From Desulfobacter sp. (lineage in GTDB: Bacteria; Desulfobacterota; Desulfobacteria; Desulfobacterales; Desulfobacteraceae): a stretch of 64,000 nucleotides of DNA. A program made the position numbers and the translations under genes. Positions within the stretch are counted from its first letter, which is position 1, and each line of letters opens with the position of its first letter. The notes below the pieces were generated by a model that was not told the origin of the DNA, made no database searches, and was given only the letters and a program-made list of their open reading frames with translations. Shown piece by piece: positions 26,254 to 34,660 of the stretch. The stretch spans positions 1,419,501 through 1,483,500 of the forward strand of contig CP054838.1 in NCBI GenBank assembly GCA_028768545.1. The letters run 5' to 3'.

Positions 26254-27423
26254 TTAGGTTTTTGCTTGCTCAATAATTTTTTGATCTTTGACAATATTGT
26301 CCCTGTTTGAACTATGAGAGCCCTGCTCCTCGCAGCCAAACAGGTCATTTAGAATGGCGGTTCGCAGCTGCCGAACTCTTTTGATCGTGACCTTTTCATT
26401 AAACTGTTTTTGGCAATGGATTGCCAGTAACAGGTAAGTGATAAGGCCGCCAAGAATCTGAACCATAAGGCCGTATTCACTGCGGGCAATGAGATGATAT
26501 ACCTTCAGATGTTCTTTCCACCATTTGAAAAAATCCTCAATGGTCCACCGGAGTTTATAAATTGTTGCTATTTGTTCCGCTGTTAAATCATGCCTGTCAG
26601 TTGCCACATAGTATTTGACGCCAGCAATTTTATAGCCAACAACCCGAACAGGCCTTTTCGTCTGGTTTTGATTCGGAGTACCAAGTTTAACCAGTGCATC
26701 ATAAAAAATGTAGCTGTCGGAAGGGGTCTCGTGGTTATCAATAATTGTTCTTGTTGTCCTGGTTTTTATACGGCAGACAAAATGTTTGCCTTGCTCCTGA
26801 AGCAGGTCAAATTCTTTATGGGATTGATATCCACGATCCATAACACCTGTTTGCCCCTTGGAAAGTATTTTGGGAACAAAAGTGCGTTCAGCGCCGTTGC
26901 CTTCAGTCAAAAAGATTTTGTTTGGGATTCCGTGATTAATGTCAAATCCGCAATGTACTTTGGCTTTTTTACTTCCTTTTCTGTAGTTCGCCCAGTGCAT
27001 TGAAAGGACTGCATTTATGAGACTACCGTCAATGGAAACCAACTCTCCTAACTCGGCGTGTTCACCCGGATGACACTCAAGAGCCTGTTTATAAAGATCC
27101 TCAAAGATAAATTGCAGTTGTTCGAGTCCCCTGTGATTGATGGCTTCACAGAAACTACTACGGCTGATACCACCGTCTGGCGCAATATTTTCTTTAGCAA
27201 AAACATTCTCCTTGAGATCCTGAATTAAATGTCGGGCAGACTTGTGCTCCTGAAGATGGAAATAAACCAAAGCATTTATCTGGTCTTCGAATGTCATTTT
27301 TAAAGGGCGGTCTCCTCGAGATTGTAATTCCGGTGCTTTTGAAAGTGACTTTATCAGAGGGCACCTGAAATTGTCAAAGTTTAGAGACCGTAGTTGTTTT
27401 TTAGGGACTGAGATGTGCGTCAT
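26254..27423 (-). CDS. IS4-family transposase, copy 1
   Basis: A 389-residue DDE transposase. ATG at 27423 follows AAGGAGCTCAA; the longer frame to 27474 lacks a ribosome site. Motifs: SIDGSLINAVLSMHWANYRKG (first Asp), MDRGYQSHKEFDLLQ (second), and the IS4-type Y-(2)-R-(3)-E-(6)-K block YKLRWTIEDFFKWWKEHLK. No lesion seen. Confidence 0.93.
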   Translation of the reverse strand: MTHISVPKKQLRSLNFDNFRCPLIKSLSKAPELQSRGDRPLKMTFEDQINALVYFHLQEHKSARHLIQDLKENVFAKENIAPDGGISRSSFCEAINHRGLEQLQFIFEDLYKQALECHPGEHAELGELVSIDGSLINAVLSMHWANYRKGSKKAKVHCGFDINHGIPNKIFLTEGNGAERTFVPKILSKGQTGVMDRGYQSHKEFDLLQEQGKHFVCRIKTRTTRTIIDNHETPSDSYIFYDALVKLGTPNQNQTKRPVRVVGYKIAGVKYYVATDRHDLTAEQIATIYKLRWTIEDFFKWWKEHLKVYHLIARSEYGLMVQILGGLITYLLLAIHCQKQFNEKVTIKRVRQLRTAILNDLFGCEEQGSHSSNRDNIVKDQKIIEQAKT

Positions 27424-27573
27424 TTGAGCTCCTTGAGTTAAATTTTCAAGGCGCACAAAAATTTTTACGCACATTTGTCAACACAAAACCGACTGTTTTT
27501 TCAATGATTTTAGATGCTTTTTATATGCAACAACGGAATGTGTCAATGACAATGAGACACTCTATGCCTAAAA

Positions 27574-28581
27574 TTAAGCTCCAATAATATCCTTCTCTTT
27601 TTGTTCCGGTTTGTTAATCCAGGCTTCTTCTGGTAAAGCCGGTGGCCTCGGTATTTTTCCCTTAAATCGTTTTGGGTTTTGAATAAATGCATCCTCCAAT
27701 GTTCGGCAGCGAGATTCATAAATATCTTTAGCAATGCCATAATGAAATTGTTCTGGGGTTACCAGGCCAATACCAGAATGGTAATGCTCTTTGTTGTAGT
27801 ATCCAAAAAAATCCTGGCAGAAGGCTCTTGCATCCTGAATAGCACCAAAAGTTTTGGGAAATTGTGGACAATATTTCAATGTTTTAAACTGGGCTTCAGA
27901 GTATGGGTTATCATTGCTGACATGTGGTCGACTGTGGGTTTTGGTTACCCCTAAATCGACAAGAAGCTGGGCAACCCCTTTGGATTTCATACTGGCTCCC
28001 CGATCTGCATGTAGCCCAAGCTGACCGGGTAATATCTTCTGGTTTTCACAGGACTTTTCAATTAGCTTTTTGGCCAATGCTGTTTGTTCTCTATGGGCGA
28101 CCATCCAGCCGACAACATACCTGCTGAAAATATCCATGATTACATATAGATAGAAGTAGGTCCATTTTGTGACACTTTTCAACTTGGTAATATCCCAGGA
28201 CCAAACCTGATTAGGTCCTGTTGCCAGCAATTCAGGTTTTTTATATTTCGGGCGATTTACCTGCCGTCTTCGCTCCGGCACAGAACCATGTTCTTTGTGA
28301 AGAAGCCGATACATCGTTCTGATGGAACAATAGTATTGCCCGTTATCAAGAAGAGAAGCATATACCTGATATGGGGCTCGATCTTGATATTTTTCAGAAT
28401 GTAAAATATCCAAAACCGTTTGTTGTTCATCAGAATTCAAAGAAAGGGGAGATCCGGTCCGACTAACTCCAATATGTTTTTTTGGAGAATGAAATCTGTA
28501 AAAAGATGATCGGGGAATACCGAAAGCCTCACATGAAGGCTTTTTTCCAATATCGCAACTTAACGTTAGGGCGGCATTCAT
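27574..28581 (-). CDS. IS3-family transposase OrfB (IS-X copy 1)
   Basis: A 335-residue rve-type integrase-like transposase. Catalytic signatures: WSWDITKLK (first Asp), LGLHADRGASMKS (second Asp), and NDNPYSEAQFKTLKYC (Glu). PNRPKYKKPELLATGP-like linker and C-terminal PPALPEEAW. The start overlaps the orfA stop by four bases (ATGA). Intact. Confidence 0.93.
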   Translation of the reverse strand: MNAALTLSCDIGKKPSCEAFGIPRSSFYRFHSPKKHIGVSRTGSPLSLNSDEQQTVLDILHSEKYQDRAPYQVYASLLDNGQYYCSIRTMYRLLHKEHGSVPERRRQVNRPKYKKPELLATGPNQVWSWDITKLKSVTKWTYFYLYVIMDIFSRYVVGWMVAHREQTALAKKLIEKSCENQKILPGQLGLHADRGASMKSKGVAQLLVDLGVTKTHSRPHVSNDNPYSEAQFKTLKYCPQFPKTFGAIQDARAFCQDFFGYYNKEHYHSGIGLVTPEQFHYGIAKDIYESRCRTLEDAFIQNPKRFKGKIPRPPALPEEAWINKPEQKEKDIIGA

Positions 28582-29090
28582 AAGTCTTCTCCTTTGAGGT
28601 CGTCCAGATTCTGCTGGATTCCCAGGATCTGAGAAATTTTTTTTTGAGCTTCAATGATGAGTTCCGCCTGCTTTAGCTTGTGCTCTAATTTGAATTTCTC
28701 TTTTTGAAGTCTGGCGACCTCTATGGCCAATGGGTTTTTCTTTTTTGGTTTCCTTCCTCGTTTTCGAGGTGCCATGGCATTGAGAAGTCCTTTGTCCCGA
28801 GCTTTGCGCCAATCGGTTAAATTTGATGAATAAAGGCCTTCTCTTCGAAGAATCTTGCCGATCCCTCCGATTTCGGTACAATTTTCAATCTCTTGGAGAA
28901 TACGCAGTTTATAAGAAGCAACGAATCTACGCCGGGGTTTTTTTTCAGGTACTTCAGGATCAGGGATTGAATCCTGGCTCCCCAAGGAGGCCCCAACTTC
29001 AGTCGCCCCATGGGCTCCTTCCATTGGGGCCTCCTTGGGGGCTGCCTGATTTTCGGATTCAGGTAGTGGGTTCATTTTTATCGGTTTCAT
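28578..29090 (-). CDS. IS3-family transposase OrfA (IS-X copy 1)
   Basis: A 170-residue OrfA: low-complexity N-terminus, helix-turn-helix (ASYKLRILQEIENCTEIGGIGKILRREGLYSSNLTDWRK), basic linker (APRKRGRKPKKKNP), and a coiled coil (EVARLQKEKFKLEHKLKQAELIIEAQKKIS). An internal 17-base inverted repeat (28981-29042) lies in the low-complexity part. Confidence 0.9.
   Translation of the reverse strand: MKPIKMNPLPESENQAAPKEAPMEGAHGATEVGASLGSQDSIPDPEVPEKKPRRRFVASYKLRILQEIENCTEIGGIGKILRREGLYSSNLTDWRKARDKGLLNAMAPRKRGRKPKKKNPLAIEVARLQKEKFKLEHKLKQAELIIEAQKKISQILGIQQNLDDLKGEDL
28980..29042. repeat. Long inverted repeat inside IS-X orfA coding sequence
   Basis: CCCCAAGGAGGCCCCAA and TTGGGGCCTCCTTGGGG are perfect 17-base complements about 27 bases apart, within the N-terminal coding part of orfA. 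A very similar arrangement is kept in copy 2 at 59273-59335, with one arm slightly diverged. Confidence 0.75.
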
Positions 29091-29569
29091 AAGTAATAAT
29101 CCTTACCCGCCCTACACTAATTTATCAATGGGTAAGTGTCTCACTCACATTGTCACAGAGGGCAACCTAACCGGACACTACTGTGTGCAAGCAGTACTTT
29201 GATGTGATTGAATACACCCAGAAATTCGTGGACAAGGGCATTGAGATCAATTCCTATCCCAAAGAGGACCTGGAACGGATCCAGAAACTGATCGACCGCC
29301 ATACAGAAGAGATCGCCGCAAAAGAGCCGCTGTTTAAAAAATCCATCCAGTCACAGATGGAATTCCGCAAAAAATTTGCCAAATGGCGCCAGATGGAAGG
29401 CCCCTTTGGTTTTGGCTACAACCCCACATCTTATCCCGATCTGGAAAAAAATCCCAAAGAATAAGTCTGATATCGCCTGCAGCACCTTGTGCTGCAGGCC
29501 TGACCGGCCGTTGCCAGGCGGCTCAACAAGATATTGGCACCTGTATGTTTTGTGCCTCAGGAGGTGGCT

Positions 29570-30085
29570 GTGAAAAATGCTTTGTTAAAAGTCAGGCAAA
29601 CCGTGGACAGGCTGAACGACTGGATCGGCCGGATATTTGCCTGGCTCATCATACCCCTGGTGCTGATCACAGTGATGGAAGTTGTTTTGCGGCGGGGGTT
29701 CGGATCTCCCACCATATGGAGCTTTGAGGTGCTCAAACAGATCTACGCCGTGCATTTCATGCTGGTGGCGGCCTATGGCCTGCTCCATGGGACCCACGTT
29801 TCTGTGGACGTCTTCACCCAGATGCTGTCCGAAAAAAAGCAGGCCATACTCTCAATCATTTCCTACCTGATATTTTATTTCCCCTTTTGTATCCTGGGGG
29901 TATGGCAGGGCTATATCTTTGCTGCCACGTCCTGGAAAATGAAGGAGCATACCTGGAGTGTGTTTGCCCCGGCAATCTATCCTGTGAAAACGGTGATCGT
30001 GCTGACCTTTGTGCTGCTCTTGATCCAGGGGATATCCCAGGTGATCAAGGAGATCTTCATAATTAAGGAATGGGATGATGTTTGA
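29570..30085 (+). CDS. dctQ: TRAP transporter small permease (DctQ)
   Basis: A 171-residue inner-membrane protein with four hydrophobic segments (IFAWLIIPLVLITVMEVVL; FEVLKQIYAVHFMLVAAYGLL; ILSIISYLIFYFPFCILGVW; TVIVLTFVLLLIQGIS) typical of DctQ. The GTG at 29570 is chosen because CAGGAGG lies six bases upstream; the frame reaches an ATG at 29534 without a ribosome site. It overlaps dctM by 11 bases. It pairs with dctM to form the membrane part of a sodium-driven importer. Confidence 0.9.
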   Translation: MKNALLKVRQTVDRLNDWIGRIFAWLIIPLVLITVMEVVLRRGFGSPTIWSFEVLKQIYAVHFMLVAAYGLLHGTHVSVDVFTQMLSEKKQAILSIISYLIFYFPFCILGVWQGYIFAATSWKMKEHTWSVFAPAIYPVKTVIVLTFVLLLIQGISQVIKEIFIIKEWDDV

Positions 30086-31409
30086 TATCAGTCCGGAGTG
30101 GTTGACAATTTTGATGTTTGCAGGGCTTTTGATCGGTTTGTTCATGGGTCACCCCCTGGCATTTGTCTTGGGTGGGCTGGCCGTTATTTTCGGGTATGTG
30201 GGCTGGGGACCTTCCATTTTTTATCTGTTTATGAACCGCATATGGGGGGTGATGGACAACTATGTCCTATTGGCCATCCCGCTCTTTGTCTTTATGGCCC
30301 AGCTGCTGGATTCCTCGGGTGTGGCCGGGGAATTGTTCCGGGCCATGCGGTATCTGCTCGGCCCCATGCCCGGCGGGATCGGGCTGACCGTGGTCATTGT
30401 CTCCACCCTGTTTGCAGCCTGCACCGGGATTGTGGGCGCATCCATTGTGACCATGGGGCTTTTAGCCCTGCCCATGATGCTGGAGTACGGCTACCAAAAG
30501 GAGTTGAGCTGCGGAGCGATTTCAGCCTCCGGCACCCTGGGCATTCTGATTCCGCCGATCATTATGCTGGTGGTCATGGCCAACCAGGCCACCATTTCCG
30601 TGGGCAAGCTGTTTGCCGGCGCGGTCTTTCCCGGTGTGATTCTCTCTGTGCTCTATCTGGCCTATATCGTTGTCCGCTGCTGGAAAAATCCCGACCTGGG
30701 TCCTGCCATCAGTGAACAGGAGGCCGCCGAGGTGACCCGTGCACAGATTTTTTTCATGGTAATGAAGTCATTGGTGCCCCCCATGATCCTGGTACTCGGG
30801 GTGCTGGGCAGTATCTTTACGGGCATTGCCACCCCCACGGAAGCCTCCGGGGTCGGGGCCTTTATTGCATTTTTAATGGTCATCGTATACGGCAAGTTTT
30901 CCTGGGAGGTATTGAAAAAGGCGGCGGTGAACACCCTACGCATCAACACCATGGTGATCTTTCTGCTGTGCGGGGCCACCTGTTTTACCGGTGTCTTTCT
31001 GGGCATTGGCGGCGGGGATGTGGTCACAGGATTTGTCTTGGGCCTGGGATTTGGTAAATGGGGCATTTTCTGGGTGATGATGGCCATTGTTTTTTTATTG
31101 GGTATGTTCATCGACTGGATCGGGATTGTCCTCATCTGTTTTCTTTTGTTTTTGCCCATTGCGAAAAGCCTTGGATTTGACCTGGTCTGGTTTGTGGTCA
31201 TGATCGCCGTAAATTTACAGGCCTCCTTTCTCACCCCGCCATTTGGCTATGCCCTGTTCTACATTAAAGGGGTTGCATCGCCCGAGGTCAAGCTGGCCCA
31301 TGTCTACCGGGGTATTGTCCCCTTTGTGCTCCTGATGATGGCAGGCCTTGTGCTCTGTGCCGTGTTTCCCGAGGCCGTGCTCTGGCTGCCCTCGGTCATG
31401 GTTGAGTAA
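30075..31409 (+). CDS. dctM: TRAP transporter large permease (DctM)
   Basis: A 444-residue membrane protein of the DctM family with about 12 hydrophobic segments and the family motifs AACTGIVGASIVTMGLLALP, SASGTLGILIPPIIMLVV and FLTPPFGYALFYIKG. It catalyses sodium-coupled substrate movement together with DctQ and the periplasmic binding protein. Overlaps dctQ and is followed by acetoacetyl-CoA ligase 56 bases downstream. Confidence 0.93.
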   Translation: MMFDISPEWLTILMFAGLLIGLFMGHPLAFVLGGLAVIFGYVGWGPSIFYLFMNRIWGVMDNYVLLAIPLFVFMAQLLDSSGVAGELFRAMRYLLGPMPGGIGLTVVIVSTLFAACTGIVGASIVTMGLLALPMMLEYGYQKELSCGAISASGTLGILIPPIIMLVVMANQATISVGKLFAGAVFPGVILSVLYLAYIVVRCWKNPDLGPAISEQEAAEVTRAQIFFMVMKSLVPPMILVLGVLGSIFTGIATPTEASGVGAFIAFLMVIVYGKFSWEVLKKAAVNTLRINTMVIFLLCGATCFTGVFLGIGGGDVVTGFVLGLGFGKWGIFWVMMAIVFLLGMFIDWIGIVLICFLLFLPIAKSLGFDLVWFVVMIAVNLQASFLTPPFGYALFYIKGVASPEVKLAHVYRGIVPFVLLMMAGLVLCAVFPEAVLWLPSVMVE

Positions 31410-31465
31410 AAATCGAACCGGGGGCTTGGCCCCCGACAATTTAATCCAATCAAGGAGAAAGCGTA

Positions 31466-33412
31466 ATGTCACGACTTTTATGGACCCCTTCGCCCGCGCG
31501 CAAAGAGGCCTCCAATATTCACGGGTTTATGCAGCGGGTCAACGCGTCCCAAGGGCTTTGCCTTGAAAGTTACCAGGATCTGTATACCTGGTCCGTGGAC
31601 CATATTTCACAATTTTGGGAACAGATGTGGAAAGAGGCGGGCATCCTTTGTTCAGACGCCTGGCACCAGGTGGTGGATGATGAAAATAAGATGCCCGGAG
31701 CCCGGTGGTTTGAAGGTGCCCGGCTGAACTTTGCCCAAAACCTGCTCAGATACCGGGACGATAAAACCGCCCTGATTTTCCGGGGTGAGAATCAGGTCCG
31801 CCGTACCCTGACCTATGCACAGCTTTATCAAAAAACAGCCCGGGTTGCGTCAGGGCTGAGGGCCCAGGGCGTTCAGCCGGGTGACCGGGTGGTCGGGTTC
31901 ATGCCCAACATGCCTGAAACCATTATTTTCATGCTGGCATCTGCCAGCATCGGTGCGGTCTGGTCCTCATGTTCGCCGGATTTCGGCATCAAGGGGGTGA
32001 TGGACAGGTTCGGCCAGATTCAGCTCAAGGTTCTGGTGACGGCGGACGGTTATTTTTTCAAGGGCAAAGCTTTGTCATGCCTGGAGCGGGTAAAAGGAAT
32101 TCTGGAACAGATTCCCTCCATTAAAAAGGCGGTGGTGGTGCCCTATATTCATGATGCCCCGGATATTAAAGGATTGCCAAAGGCCTGTGCCTATGCGGAT
32201 TTTGGTACGGACAAACCCGAGATCCTCTTTGAGCAGCTGCCCTTTGACCATCCCCTGTATATCATGTATTCATCCGGCACCACAGGACTTCCCAAGTGCA
32301 TGGTACAGAGCGCCGGGGGGGTGCTGATCCATCAGGTCAAGGAGCTGATGCTGCACACGGATCTCAAGCGTGAAGATACCCTGTTCTACTTTACAACCTG
32401 CGGATGGATGATGTGGAACTGGCTGACCTGCGGGCTTTTTCTCGGTGCCACCATCGTTCTTTACGACGGTAATCCCTTTCACCCGGGCCCGGACGCCCTG
32501 TGGCGCATGGCCCAGGAAGAAAACATATCCATCTTCGGCACTTCGGCCGGTTATATTGCCGCCCTTCGCAATGCCGGGGTTCGCCCGGGAAAGGAATTTA
32601 ACCTTGGTGCGCTTCGTACCCTGCTGTCCACAGGCTCTCCTTTGTCTGCCGAGGATTTTGACTTTATTTACCAGGAGGTGAAAGGCGATCTCCAGCTTTC
32701 CTCCATTTCCGGCGGTTCGGATCTCAACGGCTGTTTTGCCCTGGGCAATCCCCTGGACCCGGTCTATGCCGGGGAGCTGCAGTGCAGAGGGCTGGGTATG
32801 AAGGTTGAGGCCTATGATCCAGACGGAACGTCCGTGATCGGCGAGCAGGGAGAACTGGTCTGTGAAAAGGCCTTTCCTTCCATGCCGGTGGGGTTTTGGA
32901 ATGATGAAGACGGGAGCCGGTACCATTCCGCCTATTTTAACGTATATCCCGGGGTCTGGACCCATGGGGATTTTATTGAAATCACCCCCAAAGGCGGGGT
33001 GATCATCTATGGCCGTTCCGACGCCACATTGAATCCCGGGGGGGTGCGCATCGGCACTGCCGAGATTTACCGGCGGCTGGAGCAGATGAATGAGATTGAG
33101 GACGCCGTGGTGGTGGGGCAGGACTGGGACCATGATGTCAGGGTGATTTTGTTCGTCAAGATGGCCCCAGGGGTTGAACTCACAGAGGGTCTGGAAAATT
33201 TGATTCGAATTGATCTGCGCACCCATGCATCACCAAGGCATGTACCGGCCAAGATTATTTGCGTGCCGGACATCCCCTACACCCTGAATATGAAAAAGGT
33301 GGAGCTGGCCGTAAGAAACGTGATTCATGGCCGTCCGGTAAAGAACACCGACGCCCTGAAAAATCCCCAAGCCCTGGATTTTTACCGGGATCTTAAGGCG
33401 CTCACCGTTTAA
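31466..33412 (+). CDS. Acetoacetate--CoA ligase
   Basis: A 648-residue AMP-forming ligase of the acetoacetyl-CoA synthetase type. Motifs: MYSSGTTGLPKCMVQSAGG (P-loop), FTTCGWMMWNWL, SISGGSDLNGCF, the adenylation hinge THGDFIEITPKGGVIIYGRSDATLNPGGVRIGTAEIYR (across 32968-33072) and the C-terminal LNMKKVELAVRN with the catalytic Lys. Length fits the family (about 650). It would activate acetoacetate to acetoacetyl-CoA, which thiolase then splits. ATG follows CAAGGAGAAAGCGTA. It sits between TRAP genes and a 3-hydroxybutyrate-dehydrogenase-like SDR. Confidence 0.9.
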   Translation: MSRLLWTPSPARKEASNIHGFMQRVNASQGLCLESYQDLYTWSVDHISQFWEQMWKEAGILCSDAWHQVVDDENKMPGARWFEGARLNFAQNLLRYRDDKTALIFRGENQVRRTLTYAQLYQKTARVASGLRAQGVQPGDRVVGFMPNMPETIIFMLASASIGAVWSSCSPDFGIKGVMDRFGQIQLKVLVTADGYFFKGKALSCLERVKGILEQIPSIKKAVVVPYIHDAPDIKGLPKACAYADFGTDKPEILFEQLPFDHPLYIMYSSGTTGLPKCMVQSAGGVLIHQVKELMLHTDLKREDTLFYFTTCGWMMWNWLTCGLFLGATIVLYDGNPFHPGPDALWRMAQEENISIFGTSAGYIAALRNAGVRPGKEFNLGALRTLLSTGSPLSAEDFDFIYQEVKGDLQLSSISGGSDLNGCFALGNPLDPVYAGELQCRGLGMKVEAYDPDGTSVIGEQGELVCEKAFPSMPVGFWNDEDGSRYHSAYFNVYPGVWTHGDFIEITPKGGVIIYGRSDATLNPGGVRIGTAEIYRRLEQMNEIEDAVVVGQDWDHDVRVILFVKMAPGVELTEGLENLIRIDLRTHASPRHVPAKIICVPDIPYTLNMKKVELAVRNVIHGRPVKNTDALKNPQALDFYRDLKALTV

Positions 33413-33440
33413 CGGCAGATAAAATACGAAAGGATATGCC

Positions 33441-34274
33441 ATGGATATTAATGAACCAACAATCACGCCGGACCAGATTCTGATCTTAAAAGATGACCAT
33501 TTCACAGAAAAAAGCGTCTGTATGGTGACAGGCGCCGGCAGCGGCATTGGCCGGGCAACGGCCATTGCCGCTGCTGCCAACCACCTGACCGTGGTGGGCC
33601 TGGATTATAATGAAACATCCGGCCGGCAAACCCAGAAACTCTGCCAGGCACTGGGCGGCCGCATGGTGTTTATCCCCTGTGATTTGACAGAGGATGCCCA
33701 GATGGATGCGGCCGTGACCGAGGCGGCAAGCCTCGGCCAGATCAGGTTCCTTGCCAATATTGCCGGCATTCAGCATGTGGATCCCATGGAGAATTTTCCC
33801 GTGGAAACCTTTGATCTGATGCAGCGTATTATGGTCAGGGCGCCTTTTTATCTTTCCGGCAAGGTGATGCCCCTGATGCGGGAGGCCGGCGGCGGGGCCA
33901 TTGGCAACATGGCCTCCATCCATGCCCATATCTGCACCTTGAATAAATCTTCCTATAATATTGCAAAGTTTGCCTTGCGCGGCCTTGCCAAGTCCATCTC
34001 TGCCGAGGGCCAGGGCGATATCCGGGGCTTTACCATCAGCACGGGCTTTGTAAAAACCGCCCTTGGCCTGGGCCAGATTCTTGCCCAGGCCAAGCAGAGG
34101 GGAATTACCCAGGAAGAGGTGGTCAATGATGTGATGATGGGGGCTTCCCGGGTCAAGGAGATGATGAGTCCTGTGGAGGTGGGCAATCTTTTTGTTCTGG
34201 GGTTCTCCAGATTCTCCCGGTATCTGCTCGGTGGTGATCTGCTCTTTGACGGCGGCATCGTATCGACCTATTGA
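33441..34274 (+). CDS. SDR oxidoreductase, 3-hydroxybutyrate dehydrogenase-like
   Basis: A 277-residue short-chain dehydrogenase. The NAD-binding motif TGAGSGIGRAT lies at residues 30-40, preceded by an extra 20 residues. NIAGIQHVDPMENFP, the serine in NMASIHAH and the catalytic SSYNIAK follow. AGIQHV and the C-terminal LLGGDLLFDGG resemble D-3-hydroxybutyrate dehydrogenases. In context it would oxidise imported 3-hydroxybutyrate to acetoacetate for the adjacent ligase. Last gene of the operon, followed by a strong hairpin. Confidence 0.82.
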   Translation: MDINEPTITPDQILILKDDHFTEKSVCMVTGAGSGIGRATAIAAAANHLTVVGLDYNETSGRQTQKLCQALGGRMVFIPCDLTEDAQMDAAVTEAASLGQIRFLANIAGIQHVDPMENFPVETFDLMQRIMVRAPFYLSGKVMPLMREAGGGAIGNMASIHAHICTLNKSSYNIAKFALRGLAKSISAEGQGDIRGFTISTGFVKTALGLGQILAQAKQRGITQEEVVNDVMMGASRVKEMMSPVEVGNLFVLGFSRFSRYLLGGDLLFDGGIVSTY

Positions 34275-34326
34275 TCAAAACCCATAAGGATAGATCGTGG
34301 ATCACGATCCATCCTTATGGGTTTGA
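34274..34326 (+). terminator. Very long hairpin terminator of the TRAP/acetoacetate operon
   Basis: ACCCATAAGGAT-A-GATCGTG pairs with CACGATC-C-ATCCTTATGGGT: about 19 paired bases with one mismatch around a three-base loop, extended by ATCAAA/TTGAT at the foot. The T-run is weak (TTTGATTTCTT), so it may act as a terminator or as a 3' transcript stabiliser. Confidence 0.7.
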
Positions 34327-34660
34327 TTTCTTCGTTGCAGGCAAATTTAAATTTTCGGCCCGGAGAGATGCCTATGCTCACATATATTTAATATATTCCT
34401 CTGGTTAAAATTTATCTGCGCCTTGAACTTAACCCAAAATCCTGATTATTAGGGTGTCCCTTAATATTCAAAATTCGCCTGTTCTTTTTTTCAAAAAAGA
34501 AAAAAAATATTACAATTTATTCAAACAGGTCTATAATGATCTGAGCATTGAATTGGTTTTCTCTTCTCGTATCAGGCAGGTCATTTCCCATGGACAGCCC
34601 TTTTTTGTCTTGAACCACTATGCGGTTTGCAATATTCAGGTGACAGCGGAAACAAAAGAG
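34327..34660. other. Intergenic region, possible short ORF only
   Basis: About 330 bases before the convergent uvsE stop. A 75-codon plus-strand frame (34454-34681) has no good ribosome site, no recognisable family and overlaps uvsE by 21 bases; I leave it uncalled. Confidence 0.4.

Larger units (their letters stand above)
27535..29162 (-). mobile_element. IS3-family element (call it IS-X), copy 1, nested in IS4 copy 1
   Basis: A 1628-base element inserted near the right end of the IS4 copy with a 4-base duplication CAAC (27531-27534, 29163-29166). This is confirmed by comparison with the uninterrupted IS4 copy 2, which has the single CAAC at the same point. The ends GGAATGTGTCAATGACAATG and CCTCTGTGACAATGTGAG share TGTG-CAATG and then TGAGACACT. 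It carries orfA and orfB on the minus strand. Confidence 0.9.
26241..29183 (-). mobile_element. IS4-family element, copy 1, carrying a nested IS3-family element
   Basis: The ends are CAGTGATGTCCGGTTAGG and CAGTAGTGTCCGGTTAGG (inverted). The host target duplication is the perfect 9-mer TGTGCAAGC (26232-26240 and 29184-29192). Without the nested IS3 element (27535-29162 plus its 4-base duplication) it has the same length as copy 2 at 55257-56567. The encoded transposase is identical in sequence to that of copy 2, indicating recent transposition. Confidence 0.93.
25418..29464 (+). pseudogene. dctP: TRAP transporter substrate-binding protein (DctP), split by nested IS elements
   Basis: The 5' part (25418-26240) and 3' part (29193-29464) join in frame to 364 residues, the normal DctP length. 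There is a signal peptide (MCILVLAWMVMIWAASPLYA), then a DctP body with GGTLMPSYEVFDAVSKGAI and SNKPIKKLDDLKGMKIRMSG, the conserved stretch around the ligand-binding Arg. The 3' part completes the C-terminal helices (QYFDVIEYTQKFVDKGIEI to YPDLEKNPKE). As read, only 274 native residues are made, which removes the C-terminal helices that close the fold. It is the first gene of an operon with dctQ, dctM, an acetoacetyl-CoA ligase and an SDR, suggesting a short hydroxy/keto acid as ligand. Confidence 0.92.

Noticed and set aside
26590..27003. 137-codon frame antisense to the IS4 transposase, repeated identically at 55805-56218
   Set aside because: Its repetition only reflects identity of the two IS copies; no independent coding evidence.
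30098..30715. 205-codon plus-strand frame overlapping dctM
   Set aside because: Out-of-frame shadow of dctM, rich in Cys/His/Gly as typical of a shifted membrane-protein frame.
32270..33226. 318-codon minus-strand frame opposite the acetoacetyl-CoA ligase
   Set aside because: Lies wholly antisense to a strongly supported gene, has no recognisable motifs and is an effect of GC-rich codon bias.
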